In this document: positions 13,182 through 25,161 of the stretch, one piece after another | Layout of the letters: the number at the start of each line of letters is the position of its first letter | How positions within the stretch are numbered: the first letter of the stretch is position 1 | Assembly (NCBI GenBank): GCA_001632425.1 | Contig: KV425561.1 | Coordinates: forward strand, 310,001 to 374,000 | DNA length: 64,000 nt | Reading direction: 5' to 3' | From: Neolentinus lepideus HHB14362 ss-1 | Lineage: Eukaryota; Basidiomycota; Agaricomycetes; Gloeophyllales; Gloeophyllaceae | Notes under the pieces: generated by a model | What the model was told of the DNA's origin: nothing | The model's database searches: none | What the model saw: only the letters and a program-made list of their open reading frames with translations | Translations under genes and position numbers: made by a program

Positions 13182-13458
13182 AGATACCATTCCCGCACGT
13201 AACATTCAATAATCGCCTGACAGAGTACATGATTGTCAGTAAGCGATATATATCAATGGACCGATATTTGCACGATTATGCTCTGTCGTCACAGTCATGC
13301 GAGTTTTTCTCTCCTTTCAATTTTAGCACTATAATACATCTATCTCAAGACGACACAAATCTTGTCTCGTTCTAGCATCCATTTGTCAAGCTCCAGTCAT
13401 GTATACCAGTTCCACTGCACCTCGGCGTATTATGATAGTATAGAGTGCCTAACTAATG

Positions 13459-16400
13459 TCATCGGACTGTGGTATCCTGATCTCCTTTGGGTGTCCGTTT
13501 TTTTTTCCCGGCGCCCCTTGCCTTCTTCACCCTTGTGACCTGAATAGGAGTAGGGCTCGCAGTACTCGAAACGTCGGCCACTGTATCATAGTCGACCGAG
13601 GTCAAGGGTGCAGCGCCTAACTCTGCGATTGCATGTGAGGAATGCAGTCGGGAGATTGTTGGAGCCTCTCCCTCACGATCAACGTCGTAGGTCTTGTTCG
13701 CGGACCCAGCTCTTAAACTCATCAAAGATGTCAACTGGAGCGTATTGGAAGCTACGATGTGGATGAGTACAGGTCCAGTGGTTCGCCGCGAAGAAAGACA
13801 CCCACGTTCGGACATGCCATCCAGCTTGACGATAGGAATTGTGTCAACATCTGGCACCTGTGAAGGTGACTTCTCATCGATGAGGTAATATGGGTCATCG
13901 CGAAGTCTTTCCAGCCGCTCCGCCTTCCGCTACAACGCAGAAATTAGTTATGTTCGGAGACAGATTGATTATATTCTCATACCTTCGCTCGTTCAGCCAC
14001 TTCTTCTGGACTCTCCGCCAGCTGTGAGGCGAACGCACCTTCCTCATAGGTACCATTTGATGCTACATTCACTTCTTTGCTCTTCACCTTTTCCTTACCC
14101 TTGCCCTTCTTCTTTTTCGTTTTGGGTCTGATAGACAGCTCGACATCTGCAACAACTACCTCTGTCACTGGGTCGTTCGGTGGTGCCACTATCCATGCGT
14201 CAAGATCCAAACCCTCCGGACGCAGAACTTTGTCTTGAGCGTCTGTTGCAACAGTGTTTAATTCGTACGAGGTGAATAACGGTTGAAGAAGGTAGAGGCT
14301 CTTTGGATAACTGGGCTCGGCAGCTGTGTCAGTATTGAACCCGGAGCTGCTATCTCCGCCGAAGTCGGTGCTGTTCTCCTTGGCCGGTCGATATGAGGCC
14401 ATATCAGCTTCGATAAAAGTAAAGAGGCCGAGTAGATTTGCTGCCTACGATAATCTGTAAATAACATTTCAATTGCATTAAGTAGCCGGATTACCCTTTC
14501 TTGCACTTCCATGTCTTTATTCGAAGCGTATGTCTTTGCGCAGTCCACAATCATGCGAACCTTATTGTTGAGGTCTTGGAGATAGGCGTCGTCCCAACGC
14601 TGTCCAAGTTCTGCAGCCCAATGGCCGAACACTTTTGCGGCAGAGTGAAGATAGATCGTGATGGTATCACTGGACAACGCCAGTGTCTCGGGCTGCAGAA
14701 GATACTCCAGCAGCTGACTCGGGTTAGGCATCTCGCTGTCACGGGATGAGTATTGAGGATCCTGCCAATGTGAATGTGATGTACCTGCAATACTCCCCCG
14801 CTATCCAAGCGGCAGCCCATAATGCATCAGAACAGCTATTCTCGTCTCTGGCATTGAGCAGCAAAGTTTTGTCAGCCAGTACCTTTGCCATCAACTGTAC
14901 AGCGTATCGCCGTGCACCTCTGACACGAGCTACCACGTCCATTAATTGGTCCCGAAGTGCTGTACCGACGTCCACGGAGGCAACGTATATCAGATCCACA
15001 AGAACGGATAGATACCACTCAAAGTCAGTCACGTTGGCGTACGTAGACTCAGAGCAAATGGAGATGATGCGCTGAGCCAGCGCTAGACGATAAGCCTTGG
15101 ATTGCAAGGGAAGGATGGAGCTCGTGGTAGAACGCGAACCTGCCACCTGTGCTAAGCTCTGCGCGGCACTGTTGAAGATCGTGGTTTCGGGTTTAGTGAG
15201 ATGGTCTAAGAGCCGTTGCACGATAGATTGAAGATTACTGCGGTTAACCTGGACAATCGCGAATAAGCATGCATTCAATCGCTCGCAGAGTGACCTACCA
15301 TGGCAGATACAAGATCAAGAGCGCGCATACGAATACTGATATCCTGATCTGCAACGCTGCCAAGGATCACGTCCTGATATTCGGCTACCAAGTGAGGATG
15401 TGTCGGGACAATCTTAGTCAGGGCTAGCAGCGCTATATACTTCACTGTTGTCCATATCAATATATATACTAATCTTTTCTGTGCGCCATCACCCACGATT
15501 CTGATCCACGTCTTGCAAGAATGTCGCCAGTTTAGATACGCAGAGTCGAGCCAAAGAATTCCCGGAGGGCCCCTGTAGCATGCCGCCAATGATGCATGTG
15601 TGAACACACTCGTACAGCAGTGAAATTGCTGGTGTTGTTGAAATGAGCTCCGTAATAGGCGGCTGAAGTTTCTTGACGAGCCTCGGCTCGAAAGGAGACA
15701 AAGACCCAAACTAGATTGACTGAGTATTGCCTTTACAACATGAAAAAGGGACTGACAATCTTGACCAGTTTGATCAACATCCAATTGTTCGATGAAGTAG
15801 TAAGCAGGCGAAAGAATTGAGGAGCGACGGGTAAGTAGTCTTGTGGATTTCTTCGAGCCAGCTCACATAGCACGTTCACCGTAGCCGCTACGACACCTGC
15901 ATGAAGATCAGTGCTGGTAACCAGCCCTATTAAGAGAGAACGCGACCTGCGTCTGTATCCTCCAGCCTTTCTCTTAATCGAGGCATAACCTTGTCTTTGA
16001 CGTCCGGGTATTTGACTAGGACCTTGTACATGACAAGTATTGCCCGTTTGCGTATATGAGGCCGCGAATGATTCAACATGGCAATCAGATCCAGAGACAT
16101 ATCCCTAGCGAGTTCAACCGTCATGATAGAGGCCAGGCCGTTCAATGTTACTGCTATGTCTGCCGGCGATGAACTCAAATCCTGATCGTGCATAACTATC
16201 TCAGTACTTGCCATTGATTCGGTGTCGTAGAGCTCGCCTTTTTGACCAGATTCGTAGTCAACATCAACACATCTGTGTCAGGCCCAAATGACTGTGCAGC
16301 GGCGAGGTAGCCCACGGTTTTGAGATGGGTCTTAGGGATTGACATCACTTCTACGACATGGAACGCTGCCCAACTCATATCATATCCTAGCATCTCGAGC

Positions 16401-16613
16401 TGGACTCCGCAACCATTGATTCTACCGCTCCCGAGGAACATGATGGCATGAACTCACGTAGGTTAGCTTCAGCACAGCTGCCGCTTTGAGCTCCATGTCC
16501 TTGCTCTTGATTTCCTGTCTAATCTCGTCGACAGCCTGGGCTATGAACTTGGATTCGTCCTTCTTGTTCGCCCGCAGCCCTCGAATCAAGTCTTGCAATG
16601 TCCGTTCCCACAT
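13459..16613 (-). CDS. AP-3 adaptor complex delta subunit, 10 exons, 896 aa
   Basis: Exons (minus): 16613-16458, 16399-16238, 16181-15947, 15896-15757, 15710-15497, 15444-15299, 15248-14785, 14735-14495, 14444-13983, 13929-13459. The protein begins MWERTLQDLIRGLRANKKDE and continues through the adaptin alpha-solenoid (LGYDMSWAAFHVVEVMS, GYLAAAQSF, LNHSRPHIRKRAILVMYKV). From about residue 600 it has a hinge with a KTKKKKGKGKEK run and ends in a basic tail. AP-3 delta is a large subunit of the coat that sorts cargo from Golgi/endosomes to the vacuole. The second intron (16237-16182) is GC-AG, placed by the conserved KKDL junction. In the last exon a second frame contains DIFDEFKSWVREQD and could be used with two extra introns, so the C-terminal 130 residues are less certain than the solenoid. 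Confidence 0.88.
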
Positions 16614-19203
16614 AATGACTCCCTGCAAAAGCCGGCACACCAGATAAGAAGCGCTGTGCAACAATGTCCCAGTGCACGATATTGACTTTCCTTCAAAATA
16701 GTTATCTCAGCGTCGCCGTAACATGAAGAACGAGGTCAAAGCCGGAGCTTGGCATTGGGATGCTCATACGTAGTAATGCCGCCGGCCCCGCGGGCGCTTA
16801 CTGACAACTGATTTCTTGCAGCACTAGTACTATTAACAATTTGCACTAGTAGCTTCCATCTCCGCATCTGTTCAGCAATAATCAGAACCCAGCATTCAAT
16901 AGTGCAGTGCTCGGTCTCTAGGCACTTCAAACGCGAAATAGGTCCATATTCCGACTGGCCCAGCTCTCACCACTCACCATCCAAAGTCTTAGCCTGAATC
17001 GTGTACGACGAAGGATATATGTATGTATCATATATATTTGGTCTTCAATTCAGCTTCGACTTGGATTAAGCTTGAAGTACATATGCATCATTCCGCTGCT
17101 AGCATCGGCGGACGTCGCAAGGGGCCCATGTCCATTCGCGTTACTTTGGTTGAAGGGTGATCATTCCGAAAGGTGCGCGTGCAGTTTACGTCAATCGACG
17201 TGTTGATTAGGATTTTCTGTCGTGCTGATCCTATAAAGCTACGAAGTCGCTGTCACGAGAGACGGGTGGCGGGGTTGACTGCCATGAGATCCTCATTGTG
17301 AATGCCTCTCGACTGTCATTATGAGGACCTATTTGAGCTTGTATTCGCTCAAATATTGCCGCTTCTCTCATCATTTCATAGGAACCCGTCAGAGACTTTT
17401 TTCCGTTTACCCGTCTGAAGGCGCGAACTCTAAAGCCTGTGAAATGACTAGAAGATCGTCCTTTCCCAAACAGGCATCACAATGAACAGCTCCCGATGAT
17501 ACTAAAGATGTACTATCGACGAATTCAGAAGCGATCCGATGCATTTTTTTGGCTTGATCCCTTGTCGCAATCGCATATCCCAGCAGGACCGTGAGGACGT
17601 ACGAATACTATCGAGCATATTCTCAACGCGTACGCTAAACTTTTTCATGATGCCGGAGCCACTGAAAACCTCTGCATGTAGTCGTGATTCTTAGAGCGAT
17701 GGTAATCATACTACCTAACAATGTCTTCGATGATACGGGAGGTCCACAGTTTGAAGAAAGCATATTAAGCTTCCAGCATTTCTGCGATTGTCGAACGTTA
17801 TTGCGCGAAGGGTCGTGGGATTCTTGACTCCTTTCTGTTCTTCTGAAATCCTGAATACAGTCGACAACAGCGGCTAAAAGTTATTGAAGTCACAAGGCAC
17901 AGTAGCAGAAATTTTCTGAGGTATGACTATCAATACGCAATGGAAATGCGACGTCAGCTACAATCCTCGCAGGCCAAACTTAATAGCATCATTCGGTGCT
18001 AGTCTGTTTCTCCGGGTGCCGAGCTCTTCCAGACTTTCTGGACACCTGCAGTCAAAAGGTCTCCTTGCCTGCACTATATCTGTCTCAGTTCCGAGCCGCA
18101 CCTCCACGGTGAAATTCTGGCTCTCCTGGACTCAAGTTAGCTGGTGGCAGTATCGCACGAGAGCAGTAAGCCATGGGGATGTGGTATAGTGTATTTCCGT
18201 ATGTATTGTCTCAGTGTTCATTACCCACTCACGGAGAAACGGCTTTTCCCTAGATAGGAGTGTCCCACTACATTATGTGGTGGAAGAGAACCGAACTCGA
18301 AAGACATCGAGTCCGCGATCCACTGCGCCACCTAGGCATAGTCAAGGGGCTGCCACATACGACATACGAAGATCCGTCTGACAAAGCCGTTATTGTCTCG
18401 CCGAGTGGGCGCTCAGAGCTTAATTGACAAGCTACCGACGTTGGTTATCTCGCCTTCGTCCCGTCAAGTTCGGCAAATTCGGCTCCGCTATCTCAAGGGG
18501 TCTTGACCCAGTGCGCAAGGTTCGGGCCATATCTCAGCCACCGATTTGCAGCTTTTCCGGTCATCTCGGATACTCTAGCGACGGCGCTAGAGCCAAGCTA
18601 AGACATTAGTGCTGCCATTCAGTTATTCCTCAACAAACTTGTTCTTGGCGTCAGCCCGAGGGTTCAGCCTGACCCTACTATTCCATGCTGTGTGGACCGC
18701 TGACATTTGTTTGGCGAAGGGTAGGCCGCAAGTCAAGCGCTGGGTTTTTCGTTGGCATTGCATTCCTTCACGATCACTGAGGCTCAACGACCAAGCCAAC
18801 TCGCCCTTTCTTAGAGTGTAAGATCCATGCGCCCTGTCTGTCTTGGACTGATCTTTAGTAGCACTCCGGCCATTTCTGTACTTACTGCCTTGCATGGTGC
18901 CGCAATATCTCCAGCTGCGATAATGTCAGTCTTGAACCTGAAGCCAGGCGATATCGTAAGGTAACCACCGCGGCTATCTTGCCCCGGTCATGCGACGAAA
19001 GTTTGCTTTGTATCCCCTCCTTAGACTTGCCTCAATCACTGCTCCAGCTGCTGATACGGCCTTCTACGAAGAGCGCTCACTCAGCTATCTATTCAATTCT
19101 CCTGACATGCCCGAACGCATCCTATTCATGGGATCCGGCGCGTAAGCCAACTTACTCCAAGTACATGTGTCCGACTATCCAATCTGCGTTACTCACTGAG
19201 CCA
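16614..19203. other. Gene-poor region, 2.6 kb
   Basis: This stretch is upstream of AP-3 delta. It contains short AT-rich stretches (ATATATGTATGTATCATATATAT near 17020, written here as a composition note) and one tRNA-like sequence (18277-18338). Open frames of 60-96 codons exist, but none shows a recognisable domain or a plausible intron chain. It may hold decayed mobile DNA. Confidence 0.4.
18277..18338 (-). tRNA. Degenerate tRNA-like sequence (possible tRNA-Arg pseudogene or SINE head)
   Basis: On the minus strand CCTAGGTGGCGCAGTGGATC resembles an A-box and D-arm. ACTCG-ATGTCTTT-CGAGT can form an anticodon-like stem containing TCT, and AGTTCGGTTCT resembles a B-box. No proper T-arm or closing acceptor strand follows at normal spacing and the anticodon loop has 8 bases, so it is not a functional tRNA as read. 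A truncated tRNA or a tRNA-derived element is the best guess. Confidence 0.35.
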
Positions 19204-19211
19204 GCTACGCT

Positions 19212-19773
19212 TAGTGTTGTGCAGGGCCTGGCCTGGCTCGAAGCCCCGGGCTTTGGCCTGACTTTGTAGGGCTCGGGCTTGCCAAAAAGTCAAGCCAGGC
19301 CCTGTCCTCGGGCTTTGGCCTGGCTCGGGCCTGGCTCGGGCTCAGGCCAGGGCTTCGGGATGTGGGGGTAAAGTCAGCATTAAAGAGATGTGGGAGCCCG
19401 AGATGACCCACCTAAGTGATATATTACTTGCTACAGGAAAGGATTAGTGTATCTTGGTCATTATGATGGTAAAAGTGAGCTCACAATGTTACCTATATGT
19501 GTCCAACACACTTGACTCAGCAGCTTTTATGAGATCAGAGATGTTCTAGGCTGCCAGAATAAGCAGAAAGTGAGTCATTCAACTGCAACATCCCACCAAT
19601 AATGGTAGGACATGATCCACCTATGATTTGAAGCTCTGTTCAACACACTTACCTGATACTAAGAAGCCCGGGGTCTGCAGGGCCTGAGCAGGGCTTGGCC
19701 TGGCTCAGGGCCTGCTGAAATAGGGCTTGGCCTGGCCTGGCTCGGGCTTGCAGCCAAGCCATGCACAACACTA
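19212..19773. mobile_element. Non-autonomous hAT-like element (MITE), 562 bp
   Basis: Perfect 12-bp terminal inverted repeats TAGTGTTGTGCA / TGCACAACACTA are flanked by an exact 8-bp direct repeat GCTACGCT at 19204-19211 and 19774-19781. Both the 8-bp target duplication and the TIR start fit the hAT superfamily. Inside each end are many copies of GGGCCTGGC/GGGCTTGGCCTGGCTC-like units in both orientations, about 150 bases on the left and 100 on the right. The core (about 19360-19660) is AT-richer and has no transposase frame, so movement would need an enzyme supplied elsewhere. The intact TIRs and duplication suggest a fairly recent insertion. Confidence 0.85.
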
Positions 19774-19781
19774 GCTACGCT

Positions 19782-20090
19782 TCGGTCTTTAGGGCTCGAG
19801 AAATAATAATGGGTTCTGCACTGGCGTTTGCTCTATCTCCTACACAATCCCGGACACAGATTAAAATATTCTCTCAGATCTCCCCAAGTACTGGTACCAG
19901 TCGTAGCGCAGTCAAACATAGACAGAAGCAACAATCAGCATGACCGCATTCGATCACTGGAGACACAGGAACGAGCAGCCCGACTTCAATGCCTCTTAAT
20001 AGCCGCAGATAACGAACCTACCTCATGTTTCCGGGAGGATCGCTAGCGCAGTAGTTTTTGTTTCCGTATCCGTTCAGCGTCTATGGTGCG
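19782..20090. other. Spacer between two mobile elements
   Basis: About 310 bases with no recognisable gene or repeat. It separates the hAT-like element from the larger inverted-repeat element. Confidence 0.4.
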
Positions 20091-21737
20091 GGTCGGCTAG
20101 TCACCGCCACTTTTGTACAAAGAATGTAGGAGCCCCATATTTTTTCTGTTTTCTTATTCCTCTAGTAGAAATGCTCCATTTGGGGCATAGAACAATTAGG
20201 GTGATTCAGTAGGGAGCTTCAGTTCTAAACGCAGGTTCTGCTTTTCGCCGCTTTCAGAAGAAGCAGAACTCAAAAAGCACCTCGGACTTTGAGTTGACCT
20301 TGACGAGAATTCCGCTTTCTGGCCACGTGTTACCTTCCGTGTGATATCTTCCGTGTGACGGCGTTATAGACTTGCATGCCAGGCTCGCCTTCATGCCCTT
20401 GCTAAGCTACCGGCGCAAACTTATTCGGGCAATTTTATTTGGTGCTGCTATACGTGACTTATGTGATATCGAGTTTGAGAGGAAGAAGATTTCGATGATG
20501 CAGCTGATCAGGAGGAAGAGGACTTGCAAGTCCTCCTGACAATCGTGCAGACTCAGTATCTAACAGGGCGCCCTTCGGTTCTGAAGTCAGGGAATCTCCA
20601 CCTCGCCTTTCACTATGGTCAATCGGAGAGTTTCTTTCCCAAGAGGACTTTATAATTGACCTCGGATTCTAGGTGCCCAATCACTGGCAGCTCCCAAATG
20701 AGCTTGTTTTGCTCGGCACCCCGCGGAATTTTGGGCAGTTTCTGAGACTGGCTTGGTGGCGGGCCAGCCGCAGACATGACATGATTAAGTCAAAAGATAG
20801 TGTAGACGGCTATATGTTATATAACTTAAGGTGTCGCAAGTCTGCAAAGCGTACTCGTGCGCTTGTGCGTGACGCGTTGTTGACCTCTTACATAAGCTAC
20901 AGTCGTGACAGGTGACATCCGCTTTGAGCCAAAGCAACGGGGGAAGCAGACGGTGGCGCGTCGCTTTGAGGTTCTGTTTCCTCAGAAAGCGGCGAGAAGC
21001 AGAATCTGCGTTTAGAACTGAATCACCCTAGTTCTAAATGCAGATTCTGCTTTTCCAAGAAGCGAATTTCTGCGCTACGAACGAGGCAGGCTGAGTCAGC
21101 TACGCTACGACCCACAACAGGCAGGTTCAGGTGTGAGAAGTCGCATCCAGTGACAATTCGACGAGATGATTGGTCGAGAGCCCTTCCCGGCAACAGCCAG
21201 AACGACGTTCCGCGGCAGTCTCCGATGGCGCAGTATTCTGCTTCGGCAAAAAGCAGAATCTGCGTTTAGAACTGAAGCTCCCTAATAATAATTCTACTAT
21301 ACAGAATTTCGATGGAGTCAAAATTGGGCGAGATACATTTTCGGACCAGATCGTATTTTGCCGCATGGGAATGCGTTTCCAAATATGGACATAATCAACA
21401 ATTTATTTATTTCAGACCGCGTCAAACTGGTGCACTGGCAGCAGCATCTCCGGAACCCATCTGTGGGATGTGTATTGATGAGAACTGAATTGTCTTTACC
21501 CTCAGCTGAGCATCTTTTGCACCCAGACCATCACATCAAAAGCAGTTTGGAGGTGTGGTGCTATGCAACACTGTATATATTATATAAATTCTATGGCCAA
21601 TTGATGTGCCGTTCTATTGGATGTGCTCAGATAGGCCTAGTTACTATGAAATCTAGGGGAAAATAAGGCAAAATTGAATTTTTTGCGTGTCCGACCCAAT
21701 TTTGCCGCTGCACAAAAGTGGCGGTGACTAGCCGACC
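20091..21737. mobile_element. Inverted-repeat element, 1.65 kb, with nested repeats
   Basis: GGTCGGCTAGTCACCGCCAC plus TTTTGT (20091-20116) is perfectly inverted at 21712-21737, a 26-bp TIR. The outer flanks read TATGG/CCATA apart from a 5-bp insertion on the left, so the true ends may lie a few bases outside, with TA as target site. The interior carries another inverted-repeat family (20197-21284) and short open frames (20673-20915) with no recognisable transposase domain. Family is unknown; a Tc1/mariner-type MITE is possible from the TA flanks. Confidence 0.7.
20197..21284. repeat. Nested/tandem inverted-repeat units inside the larger element
   Basis: TAGGGTGATTCAG (20197-20209) pairs with CTGAATCACCCTA (21018-21030). 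TAGGGAGCTTCAG (20210-20222) pairs with CTGAAGCTCCCTA (21272-21284). Both ends share an adjoining block TTCTAAACGCAG.TTCTGCTT, present three or four times, at 20222-20245, about 20994-21017, 21031-21054 and about 21249-21271. The overlap of two TIR versions at the left end suggests one unit inserted into or recombined with another. Confidence 0.7.
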
Positions 21738-22791
21738 ATAGTTTGATTGCCTTACTCGGCCTCGCGTATATACCACCGATCGAGACTATATAGAGTGGTG
21801 CAAACTGCTCGAGTGAGATCTACGTGATGAAGAAATACCAATAACCAGAAGATCCAAATCTCAAGGTGTAGGAAGCACGCCGGGAGTCCCACTCTTTGAG
21901 GACCTGCAAAATGTTAATCAAATGGATTCCCACGGCCCAAAAGATTATCTTTTCTCCCCATTTCGGCATTTTCACCAACATTTGGCATGGTACTAAAGAG
22001 AGCAGCTCCCGCTGTGAAGGCTGTCATACTTAGTCTCCCTTCGGCGTCGGGCTGCTGCGTCCCAAGGCCTCCATCCATTTCACCAAAACACTCTTCCATC
22101 AGAAGAAGTCAGAGTCGCCTCTCTAAGCATGTACCTGGGGTTTATACTGGCTTTCAGGCACAACCACATGTACACGTGGCCGGCGGAAACAATACTGAGC
22201 GACTCCGATGCGGAAGCAAAATGTATGCAAGATCCCATCGCTTTCAGATTTTGATGCAACTGGCGACTTAGATAGCATGCTGCAGGATGATGTCTTCGAC
22301 GCCTGCTACTGCGCGGCACTTACACAAACTGTCGAGCAGATCCTCTTACAACTTTGAGTGGTGTCAAGTCGGTACTATGGAATAGCTCGGAAGCGCCTCC
22401 CGTACCCTATCAGTCCGAAACAGTACTTCAGGGTCGGTCAGCTGCTCGTTGCGCGGTCTCGTTCGACTCCACTTTGGTAATCGTGCCCTAATTCATCCCC
22501 CCATTGTGCGATTCTGTCTTCGGATCTGAAGGGGCTCCCGGACACTCCGTACAAGCGCTTGAGGTATCTCCATGCGGTCCTGAAAGAGGTAAAGCTCTGC
22601 AGATAAGTTGGTTCCGACGCAGGATTGCCATAGGTCATCTGTCTGGTTGATCGATCCACTTTTCCTATGCCACCGCCATCCAACTATCTCTATGGGTAAA
22701 GCGTCGGTTAGGACGGCTGAGCGCAAAATATAAGAGGTTGCGTTCGTACCAGAATGTATTCAGCCAATTGCGGTCCCAAGAAACATTCGTC
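21738..22791. other. Intergenic region upstream of oxygenase 1
   Basis: About 1.05 kb. Short frames on both strands have no recognisable domains. AAATATAAG near 22726-22734 could be the TATA box of the oxygenase gene, about 60 bases before its ATG. Confidence 0.4.
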
Positions 22792-24181
22792 ATGCCAGGC
22801 CTTACCTTGCCTCCATTTCCCGATGACGTCCCTGCCCACCCTCTGCTAGTGATAGACTACGCACTCTTGAAGGCTGGCGATGTGCAAGAGATGAACAAAT
22901 TATGGAAGGCCGCTACAGAGCTCGGGTTCTGGTAGTATGTTTAGTTCGTTCCGTGTGATGGCTCTCGTCCGATCCATCGTATGTAGCCTGAAGAACCATG
23001 GGACGGATGCCGAGGTCAGCGACATGTTCGACATGGGTTCTGACACCATGAACCTCCCTCTCGAAGAGAAGATGAAGTTTGAGCAAGGAGACAGCGGCAT
23101 GTCCTTCGGGTTCGTCGCCGATATTACCTCTTTTAACCAAAGCTGCTGAACACGTGTTGTAGATATAAGGCTCTCGGAGCAATGGCCACCGATGAGCATG
23201 GCACACTTGATGCAGTCGAGTTCCTTAATATTGCCAAGGATGACGTCCTTTCCTGGCCTGATCCGACCCACCGCACTTATCCATCGACTGTCGAAGATAA
23301 AATGGAGTCTACTATCATACCTTTCGTGCGCAAATCACTCGAGATCAACAACCTAGTTCTCCAGACCTTCAACTCTAAACTTGGATTGCCTGAGAACACG
23401 TTGTTGAATCTTCACTCCCTAAAAGAACCCAGCGGCAGTGAAGCCCGGTGCATCAAGAGCCCTCCCAAGTCTCGATGGCTGTCAGAACAGAAGACTGCCA
23501 TTGGAGCGCATACGGACTTCGGTTCACTGGTGAGTCTCACGGTTCAATTCAATGCATGAACTAAAGAATCAGTCAGTCATTCCTACACAACCGTCTTGGG
23601 GGCTTACAGGTTCTCCCTCCTGGCTCGGACCAATGGTACTATATCAAGGTCAGTGACGCAGTAGGTCGGCCCTGAGCCGGTTTTATATTCGCGATGCAGC
23701 CCATTCCTGGACTCGCGGTATGCAATGTCGGTGATGCCCTTGCAATCTTTAGCGGCGGGGTCCTGAGATCTAATTTGCATCGTGTCGTGTAAGTTTACGA
23801 ATATCATTGGTGAAGAACTGGAGAAGTTCACGACGTTGTAACAACGTTCTTCCAGTCCACCTCCCGGAATCCAGTCGGCGCTGGAGAGATGGTCGCTCGT
23901 CTTTTTTACAAGACCTGGTAACTCATCAATCCTCGAGCCTTTAACCGATCAAAGCAATATTATTGCGAAAGCTGCGGCTACGTACCTTCCCGTCAAGCAC
24001 ATGGGCTCGACGGCTGGGGACTGGTTTGCAAGGCGAATGAAGAATCAGAGAATAAACAATCGCACCGTGAGCATCTGCTTCCGTCTCCAATGTTTCAACC
24101 AGTGAGAATTTCTTTTTCTCGCAGGGACCGGAGACGTGGCGTGATAGTCGTGGCACAGAATTCAAGCCTGAGGCGGTATAA
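22792..24181 (+). CDS. 2-oxoglutarate/Fe(II) oxygenase (IPNS-like), copy 1, 7 exons, 353 aa
   Basis: Exons: 22792-22934, 22987-23109, 23163-23529, 23577-23648, 23700-23788, 23856-24066, 24125-24181. The N-terminal DIOX_N region contains LLVIDYALLKAG and ELGFWYLKNHGTD. The double-stranded beta-helix core has the Fe ligands H205-x-D207 (GAHTDFGSL) and H262 (SNLHRVV), and R276-x-S for 2-oxoglutarate. Such enzymes hydroxylate, desaturate or cyclise small molecules using O2; the substrate is unknown. The starting Met was chosen by matching the neighbouring copy, which begins with the same MPGLTLPPFPD; an in-frame ATG 54 bases upstream is an alternative. The exon plan is identical to the copy at 25162, so the two arose by tandem duplication. 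Confidence 0.9.
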
Positions 24182-25161
24182 TTAGATATGATCGGAGGGA
24201 ATGTAATATTCTTATATATATCGCTTTGTAAGGTATAGTCATGTTGATAGATGGCGCACGAAATCAAGATGCTACCGAAATGTCGCAGACGCACCGTTGT
24301 CCTGGATACTCGGCACGTTTGAGATACAAAGAGATCTACCAGACCAGGAGGCCTAGTTCCAATGCGAATCTGGCCACCATAGTACTATTGTCGATCGTAG
24401 AGTGTCTTGCTTTATTGTGACATGTCTACGCGGCTTTAATCTCCCGAACATCGAGTCGTAAATAACACGGAGAAGTCTTGACTGGGATATGAGCATGAGC
24501 GCGCCTCCCGTGCCTCGAGCTCGTGGGACGTAATCGGGCACGGCAATGTCAATGCTGGACCGTTGGACGTTTGGTGATCGTGGTGTTGATCCATGGGGCA
24601 ACGGAATGCTGTCCAGTAAGTTCAGAAGATACTAAGACTAGGACGATCCACTACTCTTCTGAGGTGAGCTAGGACAGGTGGCAGCCTTCGCAACTCTCAA
24701 TCGGACTAATCAAAGCTTCGGTCATGATTGAATTCCCGATCATCAATGCATTATGTCTCAGACCATGTCCGGTCCATCCGATTGGGATTCCGACAATATT
24801 CTCTGATATCGTGCAAAGGCGCATTCGGGAGACTAATCTTCATACCACGCTCGACGAGCCTCGTGGGAGAAGCGAATAACCGGGAGGCACAGTACATTTG
24901 CCAGGCCCTCGGGCTAGCATGCGGGCATCAGTGCCATAACAGTGTGAACAGACGGTAATGTTCTCGTAAGGTGTCTAGGATTTCCGGGGATTTCCACATT
25001 GCTGCAAGAGAGGGATTCTTTCGGATGAAAACCTATATGGGAAATCCAGGAACACCAGAACCTCGCGATGCCCAGGATGAACTCACCACAGGCGGTGTAG
25101 ATATAACGCCTGGACACTGAGACTTCACCGTAAGCGAACCCCCTACTCCTCCCAACCTAAG
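24182..25161. other. Spacer between the two oxygenase genes
   Basis: About 980 bases, long for a tandem pair in this compact genome. I found no third gene copy or fragment and no clear repeats; the frames present have no recognisable domain. Confidence 0.4.

Noticed and set aside
17923..18189. 88-codon open frame in the gene-poor island
   Set aside because: No similarity recognised and no intron chain; left as non-coding.
20673..20915. 80-codon frame as a transposase
   Set aside because: No DDE or helicase motif visible; too short for a transposase.
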